NCBI RefSeq assembly: GCF_964204865.1
Contig: NC_135250.1
Coordinates: 1,364,001-1,428,000, forward strand
DNA: 64,000 nucleotides
Direction of reading: 5' to 3'
Source of the DNA: Styela clava
Lineage: Eukaryota > Chordata > Ascidiacea > Stolidobranchia > Styelidae
Shown piece by piece: positions 10,517 to 22,210 of this stretch (position 1 is the stretch's first letter; the number at the start of each line of letters is the position of its first letter). The position numbers were made by a program, and so were the translations under genes. The notes below the pieces were generated by a model, which was not told the DNA's origin, made no database searches, and saw nothing but the letters and a program-made list of their open reading frames with translations.

Positions 10517-13500
10517 CATGGAGGGAGATATATAGGGAAATGTATATATATATTGAAAAAAAAACAGGGAGCAAATATTTATCGCCTGGATATGTATTTC
10601 TGCAGAAAATATAAAAACACATTTCAATTTCCGATTTACCTTCAGTTATAGAGTTAAAGGATCCTTTGAGTAATGGACATTTTTCTAGGATAGAAATAAT
10701 TTTGAATTTTCTTTCCGCTGACATTATCTACGCACTTTTTTAAAATTTTCGCTTTCAGTTATTTTATAATACTATATTCCGATGTTAAACTCTGGCTATA
10801 CTGGGATTGCCATACGTCCAGTTTTGCCCGAATCATTGCCACCATCAACTAAATAAACAAGAAATTGTCTGAAATTTTCGAGTAACATCAAATGGATGGC
10901 GTGCGTTGTATTGTAGATTATTTCATAACCGACTATGAATGATGTATATTGGAACCATAAAAGTCTATTTTAGGGAATTCATTAACGCATGTAACCGTAA
11001 TTGGTGCATTGGTCCTTTTGGAATTCAAATTTTATCTATATGAAAGACGTGTTTTATCCATTAGCAGATGAATCAAAGAAATCTCATAGTGTTCGCTAAA
11101 AATGATAATTCGGGGTGAATAAAGAAGCGATTAATAATTACTGAAAATTTTCGGGATTTTGTTGTTCGGCATTGAAAGTATGGTAATCTCAAATCGCTCA
11201 TCTTTTTTTTTTTAATTTAACTCGAGGGCTTTGACACAAAAGAGCATTTGTCGAAATTTCGGAAAAACTTATCTGGAAATACTACCAGTTATAGTTCGAA
11301 TAAATATACGCAAAGCAAATTTATAAGTAACAAGATTTTAAAACTCAAAAACGTTTTCTCCATTTTTATGAAAGAGCTCTCTCAAGTTCTGTCCTTGTGG
11401 ATTGAAGCCCTCGAACTATTTTTTTACTATTTTCACTTTACACAGACAATAAATGTTTGCTCTCTACAAATTTTTTGTGCTGTATTCCGATAGCAGAAAA
11501 TAGCTGACAACTTATCAAATACTAAGTATCCTAAGAGAACTTAACTAACAGCTGGGGTTACGTAAAACTAACTATCTTTCCTTGCTCTATAACTTTGCGC
11601 AGGTGGATCCCTATGCGTAAAAACGCAAGGCTCTCGAATTGAATATCCCAAAAGAGATAGTATATTTTCTAATCTGTCATTACACTACAACGAGTCAAAG
11701 AGAACGCAAGCTCAGGAAAGGTTTAAAAGTGCGACGTATAGATGCGGTACAGGAAATCGTACTGTGTGAGATAGAAAAAACCTCTTTAGTCGGGATAGCC
11801 GATAAGACAGCGTAACTAGGCTAAGACAATGGTTATTTTGATCCATTGTTAAAGATATCGATCATCAAACAAAACAAGATGTATTGAAAATAGGGTTGCC
11901 AGTAATATATATTAGTAATACTGGCGCTCCCGTTTCTGTCTACAATCCCTAAAGGTTTATGACTTCAAGCCAACCATACACCGAATCGGCTGAATGCTTC
12001 GCGGGCCGCACGAAATTCCTTGGCGGGCCGCAGGTTCGTCACCTCTGAGTTAGATAAACCCAACTAATCCGTACCTAAACAGAATGGAATCCTGTCAGAA
12101 AATTTATTAACAGGACAGTATCAATTATTTGCGCAAGTCGTACTGCTTGGTCCGATATCAAATATCTGGGTTTCGAAATTTATATATAAGCCTAATAGTT
12201 TCGCATTGAAGGGGAAAAGATAAAACAGTATGGACGCTTTTAATCATTTGTAGAAAGCCCCGCCACTAACGCAAAAATGTGAGATATTTGGTACGAAAAA
12301 ACGCCACGTTTTAGATAACCAATTAGTAATTGTCAAGTTGGGACCAGGGCAAGAAATTACTTGAAATTCCAGTGCAATCTGCATTCCTATCCGAACCCTT
12401 TTAGTACCGTAGTTGTGCGTTGAATCATACTGCTATAACACGGGTTCCAACTGCTTGTCAGCGAGAAGTTTTCTTGTTTTGTCATCTTTCTGCCAACGTA
12501 ATCGAACGTTGGTTGTTCGAACTGTTTTTTGAATTTGGGGTTTTCAAGTTCTAGTCCGGGACAAAACATTGAAGAATGAAACTCAAACACAGGCTATTAT
12601 TTACTATTTTATTCATCAAAATTATATTTAATATTATCGCCCCTGGTTGCTTAGTTGATGATTTTAATAATAATATTACAAACATTTCACTCTTACTTTG
12701 ACCTTTAATTTATTTATTCTCACGTATAACAATATCTATAATTTTGTATTCCAAACATTATTTTCAAAGTTAGGTATAAGGGCCAGTATTATCAGAAACT
12801 CGCCTGAGTCAGCAGGGAAGTTTGATACGTTCCGGCCCGACAGAGTAGCGGCGTGTCGAACCAGCCTTTTGCAACATGTAAGGTGCCGGCCTTCAAGTAA
12901 TCCAAGGTTTCCAACATAAAAATATCTGCAGAGATGAGTGTTTTGATGTATATCAACATGAAAAAAGTCGCTACGTTCTTTTATCCAATACAAATGAATC
13001 CCGCGGTGGTTGGCCTGGCACCTTATGTTACATCGAGAATAGCATTCACTTGATTTTTGTATTGACTTAAACATTGCGTCTGTTTAACTTGTGTAGTAAT
13101 TTATTTGTTATTGTTGACGCCGTAATTTTCTTGATTGACAGTGTGCTTCTACACACTTTGTTACGAAACAATTGAGAGAGTCTTCGTGGCAATTGCTTGC
13201 CCAGACATGTCTCGCTTAGACAGGGATAGTTTCGGTAATTTGTTTTAGATAAGCGCTTTACTTTCGCAGAGAATGGCGCTCGTTTCGTTGTAATTTGTAA
13301 ATAAGTTAAAATTGACCTTGACTTTCTATTTTGACAGTAGGACGATTAAATAATGTAGATTATGGCTGCCCCACATAGGCCTAGTTTAATGATATTTTAT
13401 CAGCATTAGATTGCCTTTGTGATTGTTTTTACAGTTATAGTTTATTTAATTGATTTGTTCGGATTTCATTGACGAATGATTTCTTGTTCAACTTATGATA

Positions 13501-14295
13501 ATTTAAACCTGGAATAGCAGAGAAATTTGGTATGTTATAATTTGTAACTTTTTCTGATTTGAAGGCTGCAAGTTATTTAATAGTAATTTGGTTAGACTTG
13601 GTAATTAACTATGTTTGATAAATGTGTTCATAAATTTGAGTAGGCTTTCTAAAGGCTGAATTGTGTATGATTATTTATTTATTGCAAGTATTTTGTATTG
13701 ATTTGTTTTTACGTTTGTATTAAGATAACCGTGTCAACTGTATACTTCGAGTTGTGTGATTTTCTGGATTGAGGATACAAACTTGGGGCTTGAAAGACCG
13801 CGTTATTGAACTGTTAATAAATATCTAATGTGCAGTCGGTGTCGTCCAGGTCACAAAGAACGGCTGTTACACCTTAGATTACTCTGATCGAATAATCAGT
13901 TTGCTGCTTATATCAGACATGAACCGGTGTCAACATCTATAATGTGGGATACAGAACAATACAGTAGGCCTTCAGGCATCCCACCTCCCACCACATTGTT
14001 ATTCCTCGACAGCTTGGAACGGCAGTCATCCAGCAAAAGATACTCCCCTGGATTTTGATAGATAACTATATTCTAGATTTGGATTCCACGCGAAAATACC
14101 TTGACCCCAGGTTATTAAGCAACCGTAAAGAAAAGTCGATGCATTTTGTTGACAAGAAGCCTTAACTTACACTGGAAAATTTCTAATAATTGAATAATCC
14201 TATTCGTCACGCATATGTTATATCATAATGAACTTATAACTGAAAATGGCTACCTGGGAATGGAGATATGACCTAACACTCTATTACGCTTTTTG

Positions 14296-14525
14296 GGGGT
14301 ACTCCAGAAGTATGCGAACCAAGATGGCGGACACCGGAATGCGGTATGTGTACCAGGTTAGGGTGAGGCCATAATTTCAGGTATAAATACTACGGGAGTC
14401 ACTTGGCTAGTACCCGAACTCGTAATAGAACTAAAATAAGGATAATTGGAATAAAATTATGGTCTAACCCTAGCCTGGTACACATACTACGTTCCGGTGT
14501 CCGCCATCTTGGTTCGGGAGTACCA
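14296..14525. repeat. Head-to-head foldback MITE
   Basis: The left part GAACCAAGATGGCGGACACC and the right part GGTGTCCGCCATCTTGGTTC are inverted copies, each bordered by a GGGTACTCC / GGGAGTACC-type end. Inner motifs AGGTTAGGGTGAGGCCATAA and its inverse also pair. The centre has a second pair of ends (TACTACGGGAG), so this may be two copies side by side. Confidence 0.65.
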
Positions 14526-15741
14526 CTACAGGAGTATCATTTTTTATGGTGTTACCGTATAATATAGCTCACCGTCAGTAAATTGATTTGATTAGGTTTT
14601 TGTCCGTACGTAAGGACGCAAAGATTATCGGGTCACCTTACAAAGCTTATTAGACAAACTGAAACTCAATATGGTTATTGAATTGTTTTCAAACGTAAAA
14701 CGGCGGTTTGTGTATAAAATGGATTTTTTGTACAAAGCCCCCGCCACCGCCCAAAAAAAGAAATTATCCAGTTAGGTTTAGGAAATCAGATTGCGCTAAA
14801 ATTCAAATCATTCCTCGGATAAATACTACTAACTTGTTAGTCTTCAGACTTTTTTAGGGGTTATGCGAGAAATAGATGCTACTTTGCATTTTTTTTTTAT
14901 TTCTCGCTTGCAATGCAGTTGGAATGAAAACCAAGAGATCTGAAATAACAACGGGGCACTATGAGAGTGCCTTAATGTGGTTGAAAGCTGATCGAAAAAT
15001 ATAACTCTATCAGAGTGGAACTCTTTGGAACCTCAGAGTGGAACTCTTAAAACTCTTTGGAACCGTAAAATAATTTGCAGCATCAATCTAAACGTTATTG
15101 GTAATTCAAAAAATGTTTAATCCACCTGGACTACAAGAATTATAAATGTCTTTTTATATTGATTCATTTGTGTTCAGGACAAAATAAAATATTTCTGTGG
15201 ACATCAAAATGTGAGATGCGGTTGCGTCAACGAAATATAAGCATTATTAATACTCAAAATACCACGACAATCCGCGGACATAAAAACGTGTGGCAAAGTG
15301 CTAAATTATATCTTGTTTTGATTTGTATTTTCGTGAATTTGACTGTTCTGTTCTTGTAACACTGACACCGCACTATCGCAATGCGTTTTATCAATTTAAT
15401 TAGTATCACCGTTAGACAAATCCTTGCACCCGCAATAAAATTTCATGAAGTTGAATTTATTTTAAAAAAAATTAATTGAAGATACTTTACGTTAATTATT
15501 TTATATGTCGCCATTATCTGGACAAAAGTTACGCCAGGCCGTCGGTAGTTTGGAATGGATGAAAAATGTCTCGTGCTCACAATTGACTTACTTATAGTGT
15601 TTTGCGTTTTATTTCAGCACTGTATTTCATATTCCCGCTTTCTAATCTAGGAAATTTGAGTTGTGGATTCATTCCTTTATTTATCTTTACTTTAGCATCT
15701 CGTCACCGATGATTATATGATAACTCGTTTTTCCCAATGGA

Positions 15742-15810
15742 GACGACACAGTCCTGTGCGAAAAAAAAAATTCATCTTTCCGGTGGCACAGGACATTCCG
15801 GTTTGTCGTC
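15742..15810. repeat. Short imperfect hairpin
   Basis: GACGACACAGTCCTGTGC is followed after an A-run by GCACAGGACATTCCGGTTTG then TCGTC. The arms pair over about 16 positions with a bulge. It could be a MITE core or a transcribed hairpin; nothing decides between them. Confidence 0.35.
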
Positions 15811-16297
15811 GGAAATTTGTGGTTTTGGGAGGATAAACTAAACGCCGAAATAGAATTCATTACGGCCCAAATAACACGTCACGCTGACGAAAACAATCGG
15901 TGAATTTAATAACAAAATTATCGCTGTGAATTGTCATAAATTGTGCATTTTCAGCGATGATTGTTGGTCTCGAAAAGGGTTACTGATACTCCGCAGAGCT
16001 AATGCGTCAGAAGATTCAACCCATCCACTTAACGATGTACCAAAAAAGATCGCGTGGCATCGCCGCAAGTTTTGCACACCATAAATTAGGAAAAAGCTAT
16101 TCAAATACAGCTCTTAACGAAAACGATAGGGACATCCCTACCTGGCAACACTGTAAATATTATTCATAAAAAGAAACTTTTTAATAACGTCGCACTTACA
16201 TGGCTCGCCAGCAGGGGCGGATTAAGCCCCTTTGGTGCCCACTGGAGACTTTGGTGCCCCCTCATGTGTAATTTAATTATAAAAACAACAAAACATA

Positions 16298-16896
16298 CAT
16301 AGGCGTGGCCAGAGGGGGGGGGGGGGGGCAGAAGGGCCATGGTCCCCCCCCCCAAAAAAAAATTTCAATAATTCCATTCCTAATCCACCAGTTTTGTGGC
16401 ATCTCGTCTCGTCAAGCGTGTACACCGCAATACAGATCGTTATGACGCTACTAGCAACCACCGTTGAGGCTGAGCGGTCTTTCTCCTGCATGAAACGGGT
16501 AAAGACATGGCAGCGCTCATCAATGACGTCCAATCGCCTTTCTGATTTGTGTGTGCTTCACTGTCACCGTGAAATGGTCACCGAGGAGAAAATTAATCGA
16601 GTTGTGTCGAGCATAGTTGGCGCGAAGCGAAGGATGGACTTTTAATTGGGGCGATGTATTTTACTTATTCAAATTAGGTTGTTAATATTTGTTGTTTCAA
16701 ATAAAAAATTGTTTATTAATGGATTTTGTAGTCACAAAAATCCAGCTGAGTAATTAAATCAGTTTGCTTGGTGACCAACTGTTGTTGTTTTGCGCTTGAA
16801 GAACGGGCGCTTGAAGAACGGTGTTTTAAACCCAATATAATTTCTAAAATTTTCAAATTTGGCCCCTCCCAAAATTTTGGGCTGGCTACGCCACTG
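16298..16896. mobile_element. Nested hAT element with transposase remnant
   Basis: Left end CATAGGCGTGGCCAG followed by a long G-run; right end CTGGCTACGCCACTG. The 8-bp flank AAAACATA is perfect on both sides (16290-16297 and 16897-16904). It lies within the larger element at 16212-17645, so it is the younger of the two. Confidence 0.85.
16394..16645 (+). pseudogene. hAT transposase C-terminal dimerisation domain remnant
   Basis: The frame has TTVEAERSFSCMKRVKTWQR followed by SSMTSNRLSDLCVL. The E-R-x-F-S ... K-R-x-K-T ... R-L-x-x-L pattern is the conserved C-terminal dimerisation (hATC) region of hAT transposases. Only about 80 codons remain. The DDE catalytic part and the BED finger are absent, so the element cannot move by itself. 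It ends in-frame at TAA, as expected of the natural C-terminus. Confidence 0.85.
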
Positions 16897-17901
16897 AAAA
16901 CATATATAAGTGTATTACTCATTAAAAATAATCACAACCAGCAGTAAATGAAACGACTTCTACGAACATTTTTAAGTTTTTTAACTGTTATTCATGCCTC
17001 CAGTCTCAACGTGAATCGAAATACCAAAGGATACAAGTCGCAACTGTAGTTTGAAATTTTACCGGTACCTATAGTAGTCTACCTCAGGGTGGTTCAAGGT
17101 TGCTAGGTTGAAGGACCGCAAAAACTTTTGAGGAGGTCTCGCGGGCCGCAAGTCGGAGAAAACCCAAAAGTGATCGAAATATCGCAAGTTTACTTACTAT
17201 AAATTTAATAAGCAACGAATCAAAAAACTCCCCACTTCGCTGACCACTAGATCGTTGAAATGCGGAGGTGGAACCGCCACATAGTGTGAATAGTTCATTG
17301 GTCCAATTGTTGAAAAAAAAAAGAAATTTTTTTAAAACGAAAATGCAGCAACAAGGAGAATACTAGACGGAAAAAACAACAACAATTTAAGAAAACGACT
17401 CATAGGCCCATTTCGTGTCCAATAAATAAGTTTCAGTGTTTATTTTCTAATAAAGAAAGTTAATATGATATTTGAAGACCAAAAATAAGCAAACATTTTG
17501 AAGTTTGAGTCATCTGGTGAACTCGTAATATTTTGATAAACACCGATAAACTATATAAAATTTTGCTATAAAATTTCTGCGGTGCTCCTTTTTTCTTGAT
17601 GCCCTAAGCACTTGCTTATATTGTTTAATGGTTAATCCGGTGCTGCTCGCCAGTCTAGATGAGCAACATTTTTTGCCACTGGTTCAAAAACCTTGCTCTA
17701 TACATACCTAGGCGTATTGGATTTGAAATGCCAAAGAAAACAAATTAGAGCCAAATTCACATTACCGGTAGGCCTACTACAATTCTCTGTATGAGAAATT
17801 CGACAAAAAAATGTTTTGCATTCTTAGAAAGCATTTCGTTATCCGATGCAGAGCACCCAGGCATTGCCAGCGACATGCACACCAAATATTGGTACTAGGG
17901 C

Positions 17902-17960
17902 AGTGGTTCCTAATCTGGGATCCGCGGACTTTTTGGGGTCCGCGAAACAAATCTGTAATA
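17902..17960. mobile_element. hAT left-end fragment
   Basis: CAGTGGTTCCTAATCTGGGA followed by CCGCGGAC...GTCCGCG is the usual left end of a hAT family. No matching right end is seen nearby; a SINE begins a few dozen bases later. Confidence 0.4.
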
Positions 17961-17996
17961 CAGTATGACTATAGTTACTAGGCCATCGGGTTGGTA

Positions 17997-18344
17997 TAAT
18001 AGGATAGGAGGATTTACATCTTTATCCCGGGGGAGAGGAAAGCCGATAAGACGGCTTATCCATATGGCGAACCACAGCCTCTCGTCCGGTCACCATTCCA
18101 AGTCGGGTATGGGATTAATTTTACTGTATTGTTTGTTTTCGGAAGCATGGACTTGGTGGGGGAGGAAGCCGTAACCGACCAGCGGTTACGTGAACCACCC
18201 AACGACGACGAGGAGTCCAGCAATCCTCTCGCACATAATCATCCCTGCATGGGATTCGAACCTGCGAACCCACGCAGAGTAATTAGAGGTGCGGTGGCGA
18301 GCGTATTCCTAACGCTTAGCCCGTTGAGCCACACCGCCGCGCCA
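17997..18344 (-). repeat. tRNA-derived SINE, full-length copy
   Basis: Read on the minus strand it starts GGCGCGGCGGTGTGGCTCAA. TGGCTCAACGG fits an RNA polymerase III A box, and GGTTCGAATCC about 70 bases later fits the B box. The spacing allows a long variable arm of Ser/Leu tRNA type. A ~270-bp unrelated body follows and ends in ATCCTATCCTA. It is nearly identical to the copy at 47703-48045, so the family was active recently. Open frames across it are accidental. Confidence 0.85.
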
Positions 18345-20895
18345 ATCCTACCGGTACATTTGCAATTTCGCCCGACATATCACAGATAATATGGGTTTCT
18401 GCCCTACATAAATAAAATCAAACCTGCTCAAAACAAATATCAGGATATCGTCCCTCGAAGTTAATCACCAAGTAATATCCGATTCCACTGGTCTTTAAAA
18501 ATGTATGCCTACTAGTGAAATTAATTATTCCTGTGTTCGAACTAAACTGACAGTCGGTCATCGGTACCTTCAACAAAAGATCAAAATTAGCATTGTCTTA
18601 CTTACCATTGTTACAATGAAGATCATAAACGCACGAGTGAACTTCTGTTCCAGCGCTTTTTCGGGCAGCGAGCGTATAGGAATTAGGGGCCTGTAGCCTA
18701 CCTAATTAACAAAATTTGACAAAGCAAAATGGCGGAAGAATTTGAACAAAATGGCGGAAGAATTTGAACAAATTGTCGTGAGCTTATCAGGTAACTCTCC
18801 GGGTCGGATTTTCAGGCAGTAGGATTCCGAGAGTAGATTCAATAGTTGACTCGTGCCGTCGCATGACATTGTACGGGATTCAGTTATTTTCAAACAAACC
18901 TTATAAAAGTATGAGATTTACTGTGAACTATTTTAAGCGTTTTAGCGTGTTTAGTATATATATATTGGCTGCTATATATATATATTACCATCGCAAAACT
19001 AAGCAATATATAGACTTTCTAACAAGATATCAGTGGGAACATTTGTTTTTACAAAGTGCGTATTTTCCTCTATTCTGTAAGCTCAAATTTCGATTTTATG
19101 ATAATTTCACAGAGGTCCATTCCGATTATATTTTATAATCAATATTCCTTTTTATACTAAAACGTGTACTTTCGTGTCATTCGGAAATAAATTAATAGTT
19201 AAAAATCATTGTGTATTGCGCTTTTTGCGTTCCGTGCTATTGCGGTAAAAACTGTTTAATTGATTTAAATAAGCATATTGCGATTTTAGAGAGGTTTTAA
19301 AATCAGGCAGTTAATAATGTAAAGTGTGGACAGAAGTTGGGTGATTTCATAATTTCGGCAAAACGGGTGGCGACAACGTTAGGATTACGCTTGTAATCCT
19401 GCGTGGGTTTGTAAGTTGCGTCCTGTTTTTATGTGCTAGAGCAGTCCTGCCTAACCGTTTTTTGTTTTACGAACCACTTTCAGATGAAGATAATCACTAT
19501 GTGGCGATGAACATTTTTACTAAACTCCAATGCAATTCTAGTTTATGTGAGGATTTACCGTATGAAAAGCAAGTTTATTTAAATAAAATCAATTAAGTCA
19601 ACAATTGCTCGTCGAGTCGTCAACGACCTGGGATGGGGAAAATATCCCAATATCGAATCTAACAATTAAATATTCGAATGGCATTTCACTATTCGAGTAT
19701 CTGGTAACTCGTGGCCGGGGTCATTTCACTGGACGCGGCGCTTGCGTTGCGCTGATCCAAATAGTTGGATAACACGCGGCACTTGGGTTATACAGACGAG
19801 CAAGCGAGAATTTTTGCACACATTTCCGCTGACAGACAGAGACGTCCAATAGAAAGGTTTGTATTATGGTGTTTATTGCTATTATTATTTTTATAATAAT
19901 TATTTCAGAGCCTATCGTTTCAATTTTTATTTGACCATAATGCGCGCTGATGAAGCACAAATTTCAACAACTTCTCGAAACATCAAACACGTAATTAAGT
20001 ATTACATGTAATTTTTCTGAGATTTTGTAGAATTATTTTAAATATGTATAAATGCCGTTATTGCCGATTTTATCATCATTTTAATGGAAAATGCGGCACT
20101 GACCAGCTACTTACTGTACTGGTATACACAATTACGACTTTAACGGAAGTTTTCATTTGACGTGATATCACAGATGCGACAAAAGAATAAAACGGAAAAA
20201 TACAACAAATTCCGCAGCCAGCACGAAAAACAAGAATCGGAGTGAAATTAATTTGAGATGCAAATTCATTCCTATAATATTCGTTAATGTCGACGACCTC
20301 ACAATAATCGTATTGACAAAAAAAACTAATTGTTCACGCCCGCCGGGGAGCAAGAATCAATCTAACTAAGGCATATGATTCGATCATTTTAAATTGAACT
20401 ATTCGAAAACCACAGAAGAACCCGATTCACCAATCTTTTCGAGACATTTAAATTTGGCCTATACAGATATTCCGTACTGGATTGTCTCTAAATCATTATT
20501 ACTGTAGGTTGAGTGCTCCAAAAGTAAAACTGCCCGAAGGTTCAATACATCCGCGTATTTTTTGTTTGTTCATTTCTGGCCCAAGCCATGTTTAAAAAGG
20601 TTTGTGTTTATTGTAATTTTTTTGCGTGTGTGCTGGTGGGTGGGCACATGATATTTCTCATGTTTTAAACTTTTCAAAGGTTTTGTTCGCTCTCCAGAAT
20701 TCTCCTTTTATATTTTGTGTGTATTATGGAGTCTTCAAAATAAATCTATCTATCTATGAGACAAGGAAAACTGGGGGAAATATAGCTTACCGAATCAATT
20801 ATGCCAGAATTGCAAAACATGATTGAAAATATATAAGAGTACTAAAATATATTATGATAATATTGGAAGTCTGCTTACAAATTTACGCGGCCAAG
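18345..20895. other. Gene-free AT-rich stretch
   Basis: No exon is supported. A 22-bp unit (AAAATGGCGGAAGAATTTGA) is repeated twice at about 18728-18772. A hAT-like left end may lie near 19440. Runs of TATA occur around 18955-18985. Confidence 0.5.
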
Positions 20896-21714
20896 TACAA
20901 GCCGGAGCGTTAATTGGGCAGCTCTGTGGACTCTTCTCCGTCGTGAGGTGGATGGTTCATGTAACCACCAGTCGTGTATAGATTACCCCACCATCAAGTA
21001 CACATACATAAAACAAATAACTAGCTTAACACAATCTCAGCCGACATGGACTGAAACCGTGCGAGTGACTGTAGTGTGCCATATGGGTTAGCCCAGTGTT
21101 TCCCAAACTTTTTCGTCAACGGGACACTTACACTTTTTATCTCGCTTCGCGGAACACCAAAAAAAGAAAGGGTAAAGTTGATAATGAATAACGGTGTAAT
21201 GTAGCCGTTCCCAGTGGGTTCTCAATGCGCCGCGAAAATTAACAGGATTGTTTTGAATATTTTACATAATGCATTTATTATAAATGTTTTATTATTTCCT
21301 AATTTAAATGCTGTGTATATGGATCAATTCATTTATTTTACTGCAGTTCATCTACTGAATAGAGTTTAGCGAAATGAGTAATTTTTTTCAGCATTCTAGA
21401 GTAAAACCAGGCAGAGATGGGGAAGAAGTGTTGACTTTTTGCCTTTATTCTTTCTACTCGTTTGCCTATAGCAAAAATCAAAAGGATTGCTGTAAACTCG
21501 TTAATGAACATTCAACAAGCTAGGCCGACGGAAAAAGCCACTACCCCAGTAAGTAAAGGTGACGGCCAGTTAGACGACAACTTCACGTTCCAAAGATCGC
21601 CATGGCGACCATTTTAGACGTAACACTTCGATGACGCTCGCGGAACACTAGTGTTCCTTGGAATACAGTTTGAAAAACGCTGGTTTAGCCAATCTTGTCA
21701 GATTTCCTCCCGGC
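20896..21714 (+). repeat. SINE copy, truncated and split by a hAT
   Basis: The sequence has the SINE body (GGTTCATGTAACCACC, CAAATAACTAGCTTAACACA, ACATGGACTGAAACC), breaks at 21093, and resumes at 21683. Its tRNA head is missing. Another SINE copy starts immediately after, at 21715. Confidence 0.6.
21094..21682. mobile_element. hAT element inserted in a SINE
   Basis: The left end CAGTGTTTCCCAAACTTTTT and the right end TTTGAAAAACGCTG are inverted. Flanks ggttagcc (21086-21093) and gtttagcc (21683-21690) match at 7 of 8. The inner ends have CGGGACACTTACAC and GCGGAACACTAGTG. It is 589 bp with no transposase. Confidence 0.75.
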
Positions 21715-22030
21715 TCGGCGGCGTGGCGCATCATGCTGAGCGTCAGAAATACGCTCCGCACCTCTGCGTGGGTTCGCAAGTTTGAACCCCGTGGGCCGTG
21801 AGTGATGATTAGGTGCGAAAAGATTGCTGGACTTCTCGCCGCCGTAGGGTGGTTCACGTAACAACCCTTGGTCGGCTACGGCTTCCTCCACCATAAAGTT
21901 CAAGCATCTGAAATAAAGACCTGGCTAACTAACCTTATATACTCGACATGGATCGGTAACCTGACGAGAGGCATTGGTTCGCCATACGACTAGGTCTTGT
22001 CGGCTCCCCGGGTAAATATGTGTAAATTCT
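21715..22030 (+). repeat. tRNA-derived SINE, plus-strand copy
   Basis: The head has GCGTGGCGCATCATGCTGAG, a decayed A box, and AGTTTGAACCCC, a decayed B box. The body carries GGTGGTTCACGTAACAACCC and ends TCCCCGGGTAAATATGTG. It is older than the copies at 17997 and 47703. It ends about 180 bp before the TOLLIP start, so it may sit in that gene's promoter region. Confidence 0.75.
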
Positions 22031-22210
22031 AAATATGAAAATCCTATAATATTATGACCTTCGACCCTTAAAGCGTATCAAATTGTATTTTCTATTCCGC
22101 TCTCTGGCTCTGATCTTTGTGGGTCTAGTTCTCTTTTTCCAGTTTTCCGTTGACCTGTCGTTTTCAATCGTTTGAAATTTTTGTAGATTTGAGTTATCAC
22201 TTAGGGTTCT

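Larger units (their letters stand above)
10517..16203. other. Gene-free stretch with repeat fragments
   Basis: I see no supportable exon here. It contains a hAT right-end fragment near 11990-12055 (GCGGGCCGCA), a MITE pair at 14296-14525, a diverged dispersed repeat at about 14960-15110 that recurs at 45410-45550, and an inverted repeat at 15742-15810. A 112-codon minus-strand frame at 12736-13074 shows no recognisable motif or splice context. Confidence 0.6.
16212..17645. mobile_element. hAT element (host of a nested insertion)
   Basis: The left end CAGGGGCGGATTAAG and the right end TTAATCCGGTGCTG form terminal inverted repeats. The 8-bp flank CTCGCCAG is perfect on both sides (16204-16211 and 17646-17653). 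No intact transposase is visible in its own sequence. A different hAT is inserted at 16298-16896, and GCGGGCCGCA-type sequence near 17140 may mark a further insertion. Confidence 0.85.

Noticed and set aside
12736-13074. 112-codon minus-strand frame
   Set aside because: No recognisable domain, no good splice sites around it and unremarkable composition; treated as a chance frame.
16318-16360. G-run/C-run as a possible quadruplex regulator
   Set aside because: It is the usual G-rich subterminal tract of this hAT end, also seen at 39040-39075; no gene nearby.
18240-18344. A functional tRNA gene
   Set aside because: The A and B boxes are good, but the cloverleaf is poor and the unit recurs with a common 270-bp body, so it is a SINE head.
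18129-18389. 86-codon plus-strand frame, with a similar one at 47831-48094
   Set aside because: Both are antisense readings of the same SINE; the shared peptide reflects repeat identity, not a gene.
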